This document shows positions 14,991 to 24,006 of a DNA stretch of 64,000 nt, one piece after another (position 1 is the first letter of the stretch; every line of letters starts with the position of its first letter). The DNA is from Flavobacteriales bacterium (lineage in GTDB: Bacteria; Bacteroidota; Bacteroidia; Flavobacteriales_F; PHOS-HE28): positions 1 through 64,000 of the forward strand of contig JADJXH010000003.1 of the NCBI GenBank assembly GCA_016715895.1, written 5' to 3'. A model generated the notes under the pieces. It was not told where the DNA came from. It did no database searches and saw only the letters and a list, made by a program, of their open reading frames with translations. The translations under genes were made by a program, and so were the position numbers.

Positions 14991-17511
14991 TCAGAACCAG
15001 GCGATGAGCTTGACGTTGAGGCGGCGCGGCGTCAGGTTGTCCGGAATGGCGTAGAAGCGGCCGCCCACGTCCTGCACCCAGGTGTAGTCGATGGTGTTGT
15101 TGATGTTGAGCAGGTTGAAGACCTCCACGCTCACCCACATGTCGTTGATGTGGCGCAGGAAGCCCTTCTTCTCCTGCCCGCGCGCGCCGAGCAGCTGCTT
15201 GCTGAAGCCGATGTCCACCCGGCGGTAGAGGCCCGTGCGCAGGGTGTCGCTGTAGCGGTCGTCGTTGGGCGGACCGAAGGGCAGGCGGGTGCCGAAGACC
15301 AGGTTGAGGTGCACCTTGAAGGTGGGCCAGCGGGGCATCTCGTCCTGGAAGTAGAGGGCGAAGTTGACGCGCTGGTCGGTGGGCTTGGGGATGTAGCCCG
15401 GCTCGATGCGCGTGGAGTCCACCGCCACCTGGTCGAAGGTGTAGCCCGGGCGGATGGTGTCGCCGGCGGCGTTGAAGCGCAGGTAGTAGAAGTCGTCCAG
15501 CAGGTCCTCCTGCACGGTCATCACGCTCACGCCGGCCCACGACTCGATGCCGGGGATGAGCTCGCCGTTGAGCTTCAGGTCCAGGCCCATGGCGTAGGCC
15601 TTGGCGTTGTTGCGGCCGTAGTAGCGGATGCGCACGTTGTCCACCTCGTAGGGGATCACGTTGTCCATGAGCTTGTAATAGGCCTCGGTGGTGAGCTTGA
15701 AGGGGCGCTGGAAGATGCGCAGCTCGCGTTCCCAGCCCAGCAGGAAGTGGATGCTGCGCTGGGCGCGGATGTCGGGGTTGAGCTGGCCGTCGAAGCCTCG
15801 CAGCTCGCGGTAGAAGGGGGGCTGGTAGTAGAGGCCGGTGGCGAACCAGAAGCGGTGGCGGCGGTCCACGGTGTCGCCCTTGTGGGTCACGCGCGTCCAT
15901 CCGGGGGCGTAGGTGGCGCGCAGGCGGGGGCTCACGACGGTCTCCTGGTTGTAGCTCCACCAGTTGGCGCGCAGGCCGGCGTTGAGGCCCCAGCTGCGAC
16001 CGGGGAGGGTCTCCCAGGTCCACGCGTTCTGCACGTAGGCGCTGGCGCGGTAGCTCTCCAGCTCGGCGCGGCTCTTCAGCACGTAGCTCAGCTCCAGGTC
16101 CTCGCCGCTGCTCTGGGGGATGCTGTAGTCGGCCGAGTCCACCATGGTCCACTCGCTGAGGCGGTCGCTGATGGTCTCGCGGCGGCCGTCGATGCCCCAT
16201 TGCAGGTAGCTCTTGCGCAGCTGCTTGTAGCCGCGGTGGGCCACGGTGATCACCTGGGCGCTGAGGTCGTTGCGGGCATGGTCGAGGTAGCCGCCCACGC
16301 CCAGGTTGCGCACCACCTCGCCGAACTGGTCGCTGCCGAGGTCGCGGTCCAGCTCATCCAGGAAGTACTGGCCCAGCACGTCGAAGGTCTCGGTCTCGCG
16401 GGTGTCGAAGGCGCTGACGGTGAACTTCAGCAGGGCGTCCTTGCCGGCCTTCCAGTTGAGGTTGAGGGCGCCGGACCAGGTGTCGAACTCGGTGCGCTCG
16501 CGGCCCTCGAAGAAGACGGTGAAGCGCAGGGCCTGGTTGAAGTTGCCGAACTCGGTCTGCCGGCTCTGGGGGATGAGGCGGTACTGGTTGCTGGAGTAGA
16601 GGCCGAGGAAGCCGAGCTCCACCTTGTCGCTGAGGTCGTAGGTCCAGTAGGATTGCAGGTCGAGGTAGCGGGGGTCGTACTCGCCGCGGGTGTCGAGGCT
16701 GCGCAGCAGGTAGGCGTTGGTGCGATAGCGGAAGCCGGTGATCTGGCGGAGGCGCTTCTTCAGCATGGCGCTCTCCAGGTGGATGGCGCCGCCCTGCAGG
16801 CTGGCCATGGCCGAGCCGGCGAAGCCCTTGGGGCGCTTGTAGGTGATGTCGAGCACGCTGCTGAGCTTGTCGCCGTAGCGGGCCTCGAAGCCGCCGGCGC
16901 TGAAGTGGATGCGCTCGATGAGGTCGGGGTTGGGGAAGCTCAGGCCCTCCTGCTGGCCCGCGCGCACCAGGAAGGGGCGGTACACCTCGATGCCGTTCAC
17001 GTACACGAGGTTCTCGTCGAAGTTGCCGCCGCGCACGCTGTAGCCCGAGCTGAGCTCGTTGCGCATCACCACGCCCAGCTGACCGCTCAGCAGGGCCTCC
17101 ACGCCACCCATGGGGCTGGGCATGAAGCGGGTGAGCTTCGCGTCGAGCACGGTGATGCCGGCGTCGCGCTCGCTGTCGCCGCTGCGCACGTCCACCTGGC
17201 CCAGGGTGTTCACCGGCAGTTCCACGTCCAGCCGCTGGCGCTCGCCGGCGCGCACGGTGATGCGGCGGTCCTGGGTGCTGCCCGCGAAGCTGAAGCGCAG
17301 CAGCAGCTCCACCCCGGCGGGCACCTTCAGCTCGTAGCGGCCGTCGTCGGTGGTGGTGGTGCCGCGGGCCATGCCCTCCACGAACACGTTGACGAAGGGG
17401 GGCCACGCGGCCGTCCGGCGTGCGCACGGTGCCGAAGAGGGTGCCGTCCTCCTGCGCGAGGGCGGGGAACAGGGCAAGCAGGAAAAGCGCGAGCAGGCCG
17501 GTGCGCAGCAT
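14991..17511 (-). CDS. TonB-dependent receptor with carboxypeptidase-like N-domain, frame broken near 17400
   Basis: Outer-membrane receptor. MLRTGLLALFLLALFPALAQ is a signal peptide, followed by a carboxypeptidase-regulatory-like domain (GTVRTPDGRVA ... TTDDGRYELKVPAG), a plug domain (GGVEALLSGQLGVVMRNE, SVRGGNFDENLVYVNGIEV) and a long beta barrel ending RRLNVKLIAWF with a terminal aromatic residue. The signal-peptide frame and the rest are joined by removing one C from the C6 run (G6 at 17397-17402), giving about 839 residues. ATG 17511 lies 6 bp after a TTACTTTG -7-like box. No SusD-like partner is adjacent, so the ligand is open; the gene is close to members that import metals or small ligands rather than glycans. 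Confidence 0.85.
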
Positions 17512-17553
17512 GGGCGGCAAAGTAACGGTGCCGGTCCCAGCTTGGTATGCGGG

Positions 17554-18288
17554 TCAGCGGGCCTGGAGCGCGGCGCGCACGGCGGCCCGCAGGTCCGCTG
17601 CGGAGCGGTAGCCGCTGCTCACCGGCCGGGTGCTGCCCTTGTGCACGAGGAACACGGCCGGAAAGCCCTGCACACCGAGGTCGGCCGAGCGGCGCATGTC
17701 GGCCTCGAAGGCGAGCTTGGCGGCGGGGTCGGCCATGGCGCGGGCCAGCGCGCTGCCCTCCACGCCGTGGCGCGCGGCGAGGGTGGGATAGAGGGCCTTG
17801 TCGTTGAGGTCAAGGCCATCGCGGAAGCAGGCGTGCTGCACCTCGTGTGCGAACGCGACGGTGCGCTCCGGGGCCAGGGTGCGGAAGGCGGCGATGGCCA
17901 GGCTGGGCGGCACGCTGCTGCTCCACCGTGTGCCGAGGCGCAGCTGCTCCTTGTACGGCTCGCCGATGCGCACACCGGTGTAGGACTCCAGACGGGGGAT
18001 GGCGCCCAGGATGTAGCCGGCCATGTCGCCCATGGGGCCCTCGCGGTCGCCGGTGACCATGCCACCCAGCACCAGCTGCACGTCGATGCTGTCGGCCATC
18101 TGCGCCAGCACCGTGTCCAGCTCGTGGCCGAAGGCGTAGCACCAGCCGCACAAGGGGTCCATCACGTAGAGCAGCACGGGGCGTTCGTCGGGCATCGCGG
18201 TGGTGTCGGGTACCTCGTGCGGCCGGGCGGTGCACGGGAGACCGCACAGCAGGAGGGTGGTGGCGGCGAGGGTCGAGAGCGGGCTCAT
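17554..18288 (-). CDS. DsbA-family thioredoxin-fold protein, exported
   Basis: A 244-residue protein with an N-terminal signal (LSTLAATTLLLCGLPCTA) and a thioredoxin fold whose active site is MDPLCGWCYAFG (CGWC). The helical insertion and the late FPAVFLVHKG (cis-Pro region GFPAV) fit the DsbA/FrnE/2-hydroxychromene isomerase family. It probably catalyses disulfide exchange in the periplasm. It overlaps the upstream small gene by 4 bp (ATGA), and lies 42 bp from the TonB receptor start. Confidence 0.8.
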   Translation of the reverse strand: MSPLSTLAATTLLLCGLPCTARPHEVPDTTAMPDERPVLLYVMDPLCGWCYAFGHELDTVLAQMADSIDVQLVLGGMVTGDREGPMGDMAGYILGAIPRLESYTGVRIGEPYKEQLRLGTRWSSSVPPSLAIAAFRTLAPERTVAFAHEVQHACFRDGLDLNDKALYPTLAARHGVEGSALARAMADPAAKLAFEADMRRSADLGVQGFPAVFLVHKGSTRPVSSGYRSAADLRAAVRAALQAR

Positions 18289-18575
18289 CCGGTGGCCAGG
18301 GCGGCGCGCACGTTCTCGAGGAGCTGATCGGGGCCGCCGTAGTGCTCCAGGAGCCGGATGCCCTTGGCGGCGCACAGGTCGCGCAGGGCCTGTCGAGGAC
18401 CCTCCTCCACGCCGCCGCCGACGATCAGCAGGGCGGTGGGTCCCCCGTCCAAGCGCGCGCGCAATTGGTCGTCCTCCAAGAATCCCTCCGCCGCGTGACC
18501 GGCGCTGCGCAACTGGTGGTGCACCAGCGCCATGATGCTGGGGTTGCGGCCGAAGTAGACGATCGGGTCGCTCAT
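18285..18575 (-). CDS. Small hypothetical protein (96 aa), response-regulator-like fold possible
   Basis: Not recognised. The 96 residues (DPIVYFGRNPSIMALVHHQL, TALLIVGGGVEE, LCAAKGIRLLEHYGG) alternate strands and helices in the order of a short receiver- or Rossmann-like domain, but the usual acidic triad of response regulators is not evident. It is the first gene of a two-gene unit with the DsbA-like protein (ATGA overlap). A -7-like box TATCTTTC is 6 bp before the ATG. The region 18590-18748 upstream has no gene. Confidence 0.55.
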   Translation of the reverse strand: MSDPIVYFGRNPSIMALVHHQLRSAGHAAEGFLEDDQLRARLDGGPTALLIVGGGVEEGPRQALRDLCAAKGIRLLEHYGGPDQLLENVRAALATG

Positions 18576-18748
18576 GGCGTCGAAAGATAATGCGCGGTGG
18601 ATAGCGGGTCATCGGCATGCCCCCCCCGACCGAAGCGGTTCCTGCGCCTATGGACCTGGCCCGGCCTGCACGGAACGGAGCGGAACCGGCCGAACGGCAG
18701 CGCATGTGAACGGGCGAAGGCCCCTTGCACGCTGGACCTTCCTGATGT

Positions 18749-19567
18749 TCACGCGCGCTTCCGGACCAGCTCGTCCGCCGTGATGCCGTCCTCCAGCCAT
18801 GGCCCGATGCCGGGCCTGTCATCGATCGAGATGTCCTTGAAGGTGAGCATTTCCCTCAGGCGACCGCTGTCACCGGGCCGGAAGCCGGTCTCCCGGGCGA
18901 AGTCCTTCGGATTGTGGAAGGTGCCGAAGAGCATGTCCATCAGCGGCAGGTCGGTATAGTTGCCACTGTGCACCCCGCGTTCATGGTGGCGGCTGTGGCT
19001 CTCGGGGCGTTGCACGAGGTAGCCCAGCCAGTGCGGCGTGCGGATGTTGCTGTGCTGGAACACACCGAGGAAGGTGGTGATGTAGATGACGTACACGGTG
19101 GCCTGCGGATCGATACCCACGAGCAGCGTCAGGCAGAGCGAGTTCACCACGGTCCATCCCAAGGTGTCCATCGGGCTGAACCAGTAGGCGCCGAAGGTGT
19201 CCAGGCGCTCGGCGCTGTGGTGCATCTGGTGGAAGGTGCGCCAGAGCAGGTCCGATGCATGCATCGCACGGTGCCAGAGGTACACACCCAGTTCGTAGAC
19301 GAGCAGGCCGACGACCGTCCCGGCGGCAATGCCGAGACCGCTCAGGTCAACGAGCTGCCAGGAGGCGAGTTGTTCGGTCCACAGATAGGGCAGGTAGGAG
19401 GAGAGCAGGAAGTACCCGGCGAAGGCGAGCAGTCCCTTCCACTTCCATCCTTTCACCGGTGGCAGGACGCGGGCAGGGAAGAGGCTTTCACAGAGGATGA
19501 GCCCACCGTAGATGAGGTGGACCATGATGCTGACCGGATCGGTCAGGAGTTGAAGCAGCGTGGGCAT
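18749..19567 (-). CDS. Sterol desaturase / fatty acid hydroxylase family membrane enzyme
   Basis: A 272-residue membrane protein with the histidine boxes of the diiron hydroxylases: HRAMH, HQMHHS and HSRHHERGVHSGNY. Four or five hydrophobic segments surround them. Family members hydroxylate or desaturate lipids; in Bacteroidota the substrate could be a sphingolipid, carotenoid or fatty acid, and the sequence does not decide. Convergent or divergent neighbours are unrelated. ATG 19567 is used. The next gene upstream ends 34 bp away on the same strand. Confidence 0.85.
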   Translation of the reverse strand: MPTLLQLLTDPVSIMVHLIYGGLILCESLFPARVLPPVKGWKWKGLLAFAGYFLLSSYLPYLWTEQLASWQLVDLSGLGIAAGTVVGLLVYELGVYLWHRAMHASDLLWRTFHQMHHSAERLDTFGAYWFSPMDTLGWTVVNSLCLTLLVGIDPQATVYVIYITTFLGVFQHSNIRTPHWLGYLVQRPESHSRHHERGVHSGNYTDLPLMDMLFGTFHNPKDFARETGFRPGDSGRLREMLTFKDISIDDRPGIGPWLEDGITADELVRKRA

Positions 19568-19601
19568 GGACGTGTGTGTGGATGAACGGGAAGTGGATGT
19601 T

Positions 19602-20165
19602 TCAAAGGGAGGGTGCCGGCATCGGCTCCGGTGTGGTCAAGGGTGCGGTGGCTGGCCCCGGCCACGATGCCTGCACGGTGTCCAGCAGTTCCAGCGGTGC
19701 GGCCAGCGGGGGGATCGGTGCACTGCCGGAAGGTTGGCGCAGGATGCGCAGGCGGATGGTCGGTGTTCGGCCCTGGTGGCCCACCAGCAGGTCCATGGTC
19801 ACCGCCCGGCCGCGCAGCGTGCCGCAGTAGGTCACACGGAACACCCGGTCGGAGATCGGAACGGGTTCGCCCATGCGAAGGAGTCGCGTGCCCACGGGCT
19901 CGATCCAGTGGGGCGGGGCCATGTCCTCCCATGCGTCATGGGGAAACGGTCCCCGGTCGGCCAGCAGAAGCGAACGATCGGGGAGGGCGAAGGCGATCAC
20001 GTCGGCTTCCGCAGCCCCCGGGACTTCATCGACGAAGTGAACGTTGCTGATGCTGCGTTGGATGGCCGCATCCGCGTCGGCGATGAAGTGCAGTGGTGTG
20101 GATCGTCGCGATGTGGGATCGTTAGTGGAAGAGCTGATGCAAAGGAGCAAAGTGAGCAGGACCAT
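19602..20165 (-). CDS. Hypothetical exported protein (187 aa)
   Basis: Not recognised. ATG 20165 gives a short hydrophobic N terminus (MVLLTLLLCISSS) that may be a signal or lipoprotein peptide. The mature part includes LHFIADADAAIQRSISNVHFVDE, FALPDRSLLLADRGPFPHDAWED and VFRVTYCGTLRGRAVTMDLLVG, mainly beta, and ends in a Pro-rich tail. The frame is open further upstream, but that part overlaps the divergent regulator. It is read away from the GlxA-type gene. Confidence 0.5.
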   Translation of the reverse strand: MVLLTLLLCISSSTNDPTSRRSTPLHFIADADAAIQRSISNVHFVDEVPGAAEADVIAFALPDRSLLLADRGPFPHDAWEDMAPPHWIEPVGTRLLRMGEPVPISDRVFRVTYCGTLRGRAVTMDLLVGHQGRTPTIRLRILRQPSGSAPIPPLAAPLELLDTVQASWPGPATAPLTTPEPMPAPSL

Positions 20166-20269
20166 GGTCGTCTGGCGGTTGTTGTCGAACTTTCGAGGGC
20201 AAAACTCCCCCGGTCGCGGGCCTTGGATCAACGCCATCCGTGCAAGGGACCGGCGAAACGTGCCATTCC

Positions 20270-21298
20270 ATGCAGCAGGAACCCGTACGCGTGGCCATTC
20301 TGGTGTTCCCGGCCTCCACGGCGTCCATCGTGCATGGCCTGTACGACCTGTTCCACGCGGCCGGCAGGGACTATGAGTCCATGGTGGGGAAGCCGGTGCG
20401 CGAGGATCTCTTTGAGCCCCGGATCGTGGCCGCACGGAGCGGGACGTTCTCACTGATGAACGGCCTCACCACCACGGTCCAGGTGCCCATCGCAGAGGCT
20501 GGCGTCCCCGACATCATCTGCGTGCCCGAGGTGGTGGCCACGCCGGAGGAGCCGATGGAGGGCCGCTTCGAGATGGAGATGGACTGGTTGCGGCGGTGCT
20601 ATGCCCAGGGATCCATTCTCGCATCCGCGTGTACCGGTGCCCTGCTGCTGGCCGAGGCCGGCCTGTTGGATGAACATGAAGGCACCACCCATTGGGCCTT
20701 CTGCGATGTGATGCAGCAGCGGCATCCGCGTGTGCGCGTGAGGCCGAAAAGCGCCCTGGTGATGGCCGGTGAAGCCCAGCGGCTGGTGATGGCCGGTGGT
20801 GGCACCTCCTGGCTGGACCTGGCGCTCTACCTCATCGCCCGCAAGGCCGGTGTGGACACCGCCATGAACGTGGCGCGTGTGAGCATGATCGACTGGCATG
20901 TGAGCGGCCAGCAGCCCTATGCCACGGTGACCAGCTTGCGGCAGAGCCCCGATGGCGTCATCGCGAAATGCCAGACCTGGGCCGCGGAACGCTTCCACGA
21001 GGCCTCGCCCGTAGCCGGCATGGTACAGGTGAGCGGGCTGCCGGAACGCACCTTCAAACCGCGCTTCAAACAGGCCACCGGGCAGACGCCCCTGGAATAC
21101 ATCCACGCCCTGCGCATCGAAGAGGCGAAACGCCTGTTGGAGGTCAGCGACGAGCCCGTGGAGGCCATCGCCTTGGAATGCGGCTACGAGGATGCCGGTT
21201 TCTTCAACCGCATGTTCAAGCGCAGGGTGCAGCTCACGCCGGGCCAGTACCGCAAGCGCTTCGGCGGCATGCGCCGCGAACTCGCCGCGCGCATCTGA
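20270..21298 (+). CDS. GlxA-type transcriptional regulator (DJ-1/PfpI domain plus AraC HTH)
   Basis: A 342-residue regulator. The N-terminal domain (VAILVFPAS, IICVPEVV, ILASACTGALLLAEAGLLD) is DJ-1/PfpI-like, with the nucleophile-elbow cysteine in SACTGA. The C-terminal domain has two helix-turn-helix units (VSGLPERTFKPRFKQATGQTP and IALECGYEDAGFFNRMFKRR) of AraC type. ATG 20270 (MQQEPVRV) is preferred to the GTG at 20240. It is divergent from the hypothetical gene at 20165 and may control it or the ArsR operon downstream; both are inference. Confidence 0.85.
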   Translation: MQQEPVRVAILVFPASTASIVHGLYDLFHAAGRDYESMVGKPVREDLFEPRIVAARSGTFSLMNGLTTTVQVPIAEAGVPDIICVPEVVATPEEPMEGRFEMEMDWLRRCYAQGSILASACTGALLLAEAGLLDEHEGTTHWAFCDVMQQRHPRVRVRPKSALVMAGEAQRLVMAGGGTSWLDLALYLIARKAGVDTAMNVARVSMIDWHVSGQQPYATVTSLRQSPDGVIAKCQTWAAERFHEASPVAGMVQVSGLPERTFKPRFKQATGQTPLEYIHALRIEEAKRLLEVSDEPVEAIALECGYEDAGFFNRMFKRRVQLTPGQYRKRFGGMRRELAARI

Positions 21299-21365
21299 AC
21301 CGACCGGTCTGTTCCGTACGAGGCTCGATCGAGCAAGGCCAACTGCCTGTCACAGTTCTCTGTAA

Positions 21366-21382
21366 TTAACCAAATGGTTTAA
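21366..21382. promoter_or_regulatory. Candidate ArsR operator (TTAACCA-AA-TGGTTTAA)
   Basis: A dyad with perfect five-base arms AACCA/TGGTT (21368-21372 and 21375-21379) around AA, extended by TT and TAA. It ends directly against the -7 box of the ArsR gene, so a bound dimer would cover the promoter. Similar AACC-GGTT dyads are common before ArsR genes paired with SRPBCC genes. This fits autoregulation. Confidence 0.6.
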
Positions 21383-21390
21383 TACGTTTG
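21383..21390 (+). promoter_or_regulatory. -7 box (TACGTTTG) of the ArsR/SRPBCC operon
   Basis: Exact match to TAnnTTTG, abutting the operator dyad and 21 bp before the ArsR ATG at 21412. It is the only good promoter seen before the operon, which then runs to 27143 with gaps no larger than about 106 bp. Confidence 0.6.
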
Positions 21391-21411
21391 CCGCACCGGG
21401 ATCCACGGAGC

Positions 21412-21762
21412 ATGTCGTCAGCCCTCGCCACCGACCGCCTGAGCCGCACCTTCCACGCGTTGAGCGACCCCACGCGCCGGGCCATCCTGTCGCGGCTTTC
21501 CAGCGGTCCGGCCTCGGTGAACGAACTGGCGGCGCCGTTCGCCATGAGCCTGCCGGCGGTGAGCAAGCACTTGAAGGTGCTGGAGCGTGCGCAGCTGATC
21601 AAGCGCGGACGGGAGGCGCAATGGCGGCCCTGTGAGCTGAAGGCCGAGCCGCTGAAGGAGGTGGATGCGTGGGTCGAGCAATACCGTGCGATGTGGGAGG
21701 CCCGTTTCGATCGGTTGGATGCGTACCTGCAGGAACTGCAGGGCAGGAAACCCCGGAGATGA
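21412..21762 (+). CDS. ArsR-family transcriptional regulator, first gene of SRPBCC operon
   Basis: A 116-residue winged-helix repressor: LSRTFHALSDPTRRAILSRL, VNELAAPFAMSLPAVSKHLKVLE (recognition helix) and IKRGREAQWRPCELKAEPLKE (wing). It lacks the metal-binding cysteine box ELCVCDL and belongs to the SRPBCC-paired, metal-independent type. The start at ATG 21412 fits the -7 box. Its stop overlaps the next gene by 4 bp. It probably represses its own operon through the dyad at 21366-21382. Confidence 0.9.
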   Translation: MSSALATDRLSRTFHALSDPTRRAILSRLSSGPASVNELAAPFAMSLPAVSKHLKVLERAQLIKRGREAQWRPCELKAEPLKEVDAWVEQYRAMWEARFDRLDAYLQELQGRKPRR

Positions 21763-22175
21763 TGCGGCTGGAACACCTGCTGATCGATGAGCCGGTGGCG
21801 GCGCCGACCGGAGCGCGAGCCGACCGTGGACCAGGCGAGGGGCTTGTGTTCCGGCGAGCGTACCACGCCAGGCCGGAGCGGATCATGCACCATTGGTTGG
21901 ATCCGAAGCTGCGCGAACGCTGGCTGCCGCTGCCGGCCAACGCCCGGATGGTCCCGCTGATGCAGGTGATCCCCGCCTCGCTCCGCGCCCAGCTCTCCGA
22001 TGGGGTGCATTCGGCGGGGATCGAACTGCTGCTGAGCGACGATGGCCCCATCACCCTGCTCCAGCTCACCATCACCCCGCACGAGCCGTTGACACGCGCC
22101 ATGTTGATCGACGCCGGCCACGCGGACCGTTGGGAGGAAACGCTGTACGCATTGGCGGATCAACTGGCACATTGA
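21759..22175 (+). CDS. SRPBCC-like protein, divergent (138 aa)
   Basis: Starts by ATGA overlap with the arsR stop. RRAYHARPERIMHHWLDPKLRERW matches the beginning of AHSA1/SRPBCC domains (normally AP..VW..WTDP..L..WW), and the later part has the alternating strand pattern LLLSDDGPITLLQLTITPHE and the closing helix ADRWEETLYALADQL. The glycine-rich GG(R/T)W strand is missing, so it is a divergent or eroded member. Ligand unknown. Being second in the operon suggests a role tied to the regulator. Confidence 0.6.
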   Translation: MMRLEHLLIDEPVAAPTGARADRGPGEGLVFRRAYHARPERIMHHWLDPKLRERWLPLPANARMVPLMQVIPASLRAQLSDGVHSAGIELLLSDDGPITLLQLTITPHEPLTRAMLIDAGHADRWEETLYALADQLAH

Positions 22176-22178
22176 CCC

Positions 22179-22658
22179 ATGGCGTCCACGTCACAGCTCA
22201 TCGGCGATCGGGAGATCATCATCACCCGCCACATGCGTGCGCCGCGAGCACTGGTGTGGAAGGCCTGCACGGAGCCCGGGCACATCGATCGCTGGTGGGG
22301 GCCGGACGGCTTCACCAATCGCACCCTCCGCATGGACTTCCGCGTGGGCGGCGAGTGGGCCTACACCATGACCGGTCCGGACGGCACCGTGTGGCCCAAC
22401 CTGATCACCTACCGCGAGATCGAGCCCATCAGCCGCATCGCCTATGACCACGGAGACCCGGAGGATCCCAGGCAGTTCGAGGCCGAGCTGCGCTTCGAGG
22501 CGAAGGACGGCGGCACGCTGGTGACGCTGCGCACCGTGTTCCCGACCAGGGAGGCGCGCGATCTTGTGGTGGAGCGATACGGCGCCATGGAGGGTGGGAA
22601 GCAGACGCTCGCCCACCTGGATGAATACACAAGGAACCTGAGCATGGAGACCCCATGA
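22179..22658 (+). CDS. SRPBCC/AHSA1 domain protein (159 aa)
   Basis: A full AHSA1-type SRPBCC domain: TRHMRAPRALVWKACTEPGH, WWGPDGFTN, FRVGGEWAYTM, YREIEPISRIAY, LVTLRTVFPTREARD and the final long helix. SRPBCC proteins bind hydrophobic ligands in a helix-grip cavity; no catalytic residues can be named. It starts 3 bp after the preceding stop and overlaps the next gene by 4 bp. Confidence 0.88.
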   Translation: MASTSQLIGDREIIITRHMRAPRALVWKACTEPGHIDRWWGPDGFTNRTLRMDFRVGGEWAYTMTGPDGTVWPNLITYREIEPISRIAYDHGDPEDPRQFEAELRFEAKDGGTLVTLRTVFPTREARDLVVERYGAMEGGKQTLAHLDEYTRNLSMETP

Positions 22659-23452
22659 ACAAGCAAGCCCTCTTCAATTTCATCGTCGCGAAGGAGGACA
22701 GGTCCATCACGGTGGAGCGCTCCTTCGCCGCTCCCTTGGACCTGGTCTGGAGCGCATGGACCGATCCGGCGATCCTCTGCCAGTGGTGGGCGCCGAAGCC
22801 GTATGCATGCGTGATCACGTCGCTCGACCTCCGGGCGGGTGGCCGCTGGTCGTACTACATGCAGGGCCCCGAGGGCGATCGCCATTATTGCTTCTTCGAC
22901 TATGAGACCGTGGTGCCGAAGTCCTCGTTCTCCGGTGCCGATGGCTTCTGCGACGAACAGGGGGTGATCAACACGGAGATGCCCAGGATGAAGTGGGAGA
23001 GCCGCTTCAGTGCGTCCGAAGGGGGCACCTTGGTCAGGGTCGTGATCCACTTCGAAGCCCCGGAGGACCTGGAGAAGATCATCGGGATGGGCTTCAAGGA
23101 AGGCTTCACCAAGGGCTTGGAGCAGTTGGAGGAGCTCTTCGCGAACACCACCTTCTACCACGGCACGAAGTCCGATCTGCGGCTGGGCGATCGGATCGAG
23201 CCCGGCTTCAATTCCAACTACGGCCAGCAGAAGACCGCCAAGTACGTGTACCTGACCGCCACCCTGGATGCCGCCACATGGGGCGCAGAGCTGGCCCAGG
23301 GCGAAGGGCGTGGCCGGATCTACATCGTGGAGCCCACGGGCCATTTCGAGAACGACCCCAACCTCACGGACAAGAAGTTCCCGGGGAATCCGACGCGCTC
23401 CTACCGCACCAAGGCCGCCTTGCGCGTGGTGGGGGAGGTGACCGATTGGTAA
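22655..23452 (+). CDS. SRPBCC domain fused to rifampin ADP-ribosyltransferase (Arr), in-frame stop before the Arr tail
   Basis: Residues 1-160 are an AHSA1-type SRPBCC domain (VERSFAAPLDLVWSAWTDPA, CQWWAPKPYA, LRAGGRWSYYM). The rest is an Arr enzyme, which inactivates rifamycins by ADP-ribosylation: FYHGTKSDLRLGD (catalytic H), KYVYLTATLDAATWGAELA (Y), ENDPNLTDKKFPGNPT (D) and RVVGEVTDW. The family continues with VGHPPEQL and a final helix. Here a TAA (23450-23452) replaces the V codon, and the same frame then reads GHPHEQLQAMKDHLARLKEQ and so on to a second stop at 23533-23535. The product may be truncated by 28 residues or read through. The fusion itself is unusual. Confidence 0.85.
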   Translation: MNKQALFNFIVAKEDRSITVERSFAAPLDLVWSAWTDPAILCQWWAPKPYACVITSLDLRAGGRWSYYMQGPEGDRHYCFFDYETVVPKSSFSGADGFCDEQGVINTEMPRMKWESRFSASEGGTLVRVVIHFEAPEDLEKIIGMGFKEGFTKGLEQLEELFANTTFYHGTKSDLRLGDRIEPGFNSNYGQQKTAKYVYLTATLDAATWGAELAQGEGRGRIYIVEPTGHFENDPNLTDKKFPGNPTRSYRTKAALRVVGEVTDW

Positions 23453-23558
23453 GGTCACCCGCACGAACAGCTCCAGGCCATGAAGGACCATCTCGCGCGG
23501 CTGAAGGAGCAAGGCATTGAAGCGATCGAGGACTAAGAGGCCATCCATTGGACCACCC

Positions 23559-23981
23559 ATGAGCACCATGACCCGCATCACCGTCACCGCACTTGTCGCG
23601 AAGCCCGTGGCCCACGTCTGGACCATCTGGGCCGATCCGGCGCACATCATGCAATGGAACGCCGCCAACGATGAGTGGCACTGTCCCAAGGCCAGCAACG
23701 ACCTGCGCAAGGGCGGGTCGTTCAGCAGCACCATGGCCGCGCGCGATGGCAGCTTCAGCTTCGACTTCGAAGGCGTGTACGACGACGTGCAGCTTCATCG
23801 GCGCATCGCCTATACCATTAGCGATGGACGCACCTGTGAGATCCTGTTCGAGGAGAAGGCTGACGGCACGCTGGTGACCGAATCCTTCGATGCGGAATCG
23901 CAGAACCCGGTGGAGATGCAACGGGCCGGCTGGCAGGCCATCCTGGACCGCTTCAAAGCGTATGCGGAGGCGCAGGCGTGA
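23559..23981 (+). CDS. SRPBCC/AHSA1 domain protein (140 aa)
   Basis: A compact SRPBCC domain of 140 residues: VTALVAKPVAHVWTIWADPAH, QWNAANDEWHCPKA, RKGGSFSSTMAARDGSF, YTISDGRTCEILFEE and a C-terminal helix (RAGWQAILDRFKAY). This is the polyketide-cyclase-like YndB/YesN sub-type that carries W-N-A in place of W-W-G. ATG 23559 gives MSTMTRITV; the open frame before it overlaps the Arr tail. Intergenic gap of 23 bp from the second Arr stop supports one operon. Confidence 0.85.
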   Translation: MSTMTRITVTALVAKPVAHVWTIWADPAHIMQWNAANDEWHCPKASNDLRKGGSFSSTMAARDGSFSFDFEGVYDDVQLHRRIAYTISDGRTCEILFEEKADGTLVTESFDAESQNPVEMQRAGWQAILDRFKAYAEAQA

Positions 23982-24006
23982 TGCATCACCATACATCACG
24001 CACCTC

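Noticed and set aside
14934..17525. 863-residue open frame antisense to the TonB receptor
   Set aside because: Composition is repetitive (Ala, Val, His, Gln) and follows from codon use of the real gene in high-GC DNA. No domain is recognisable.
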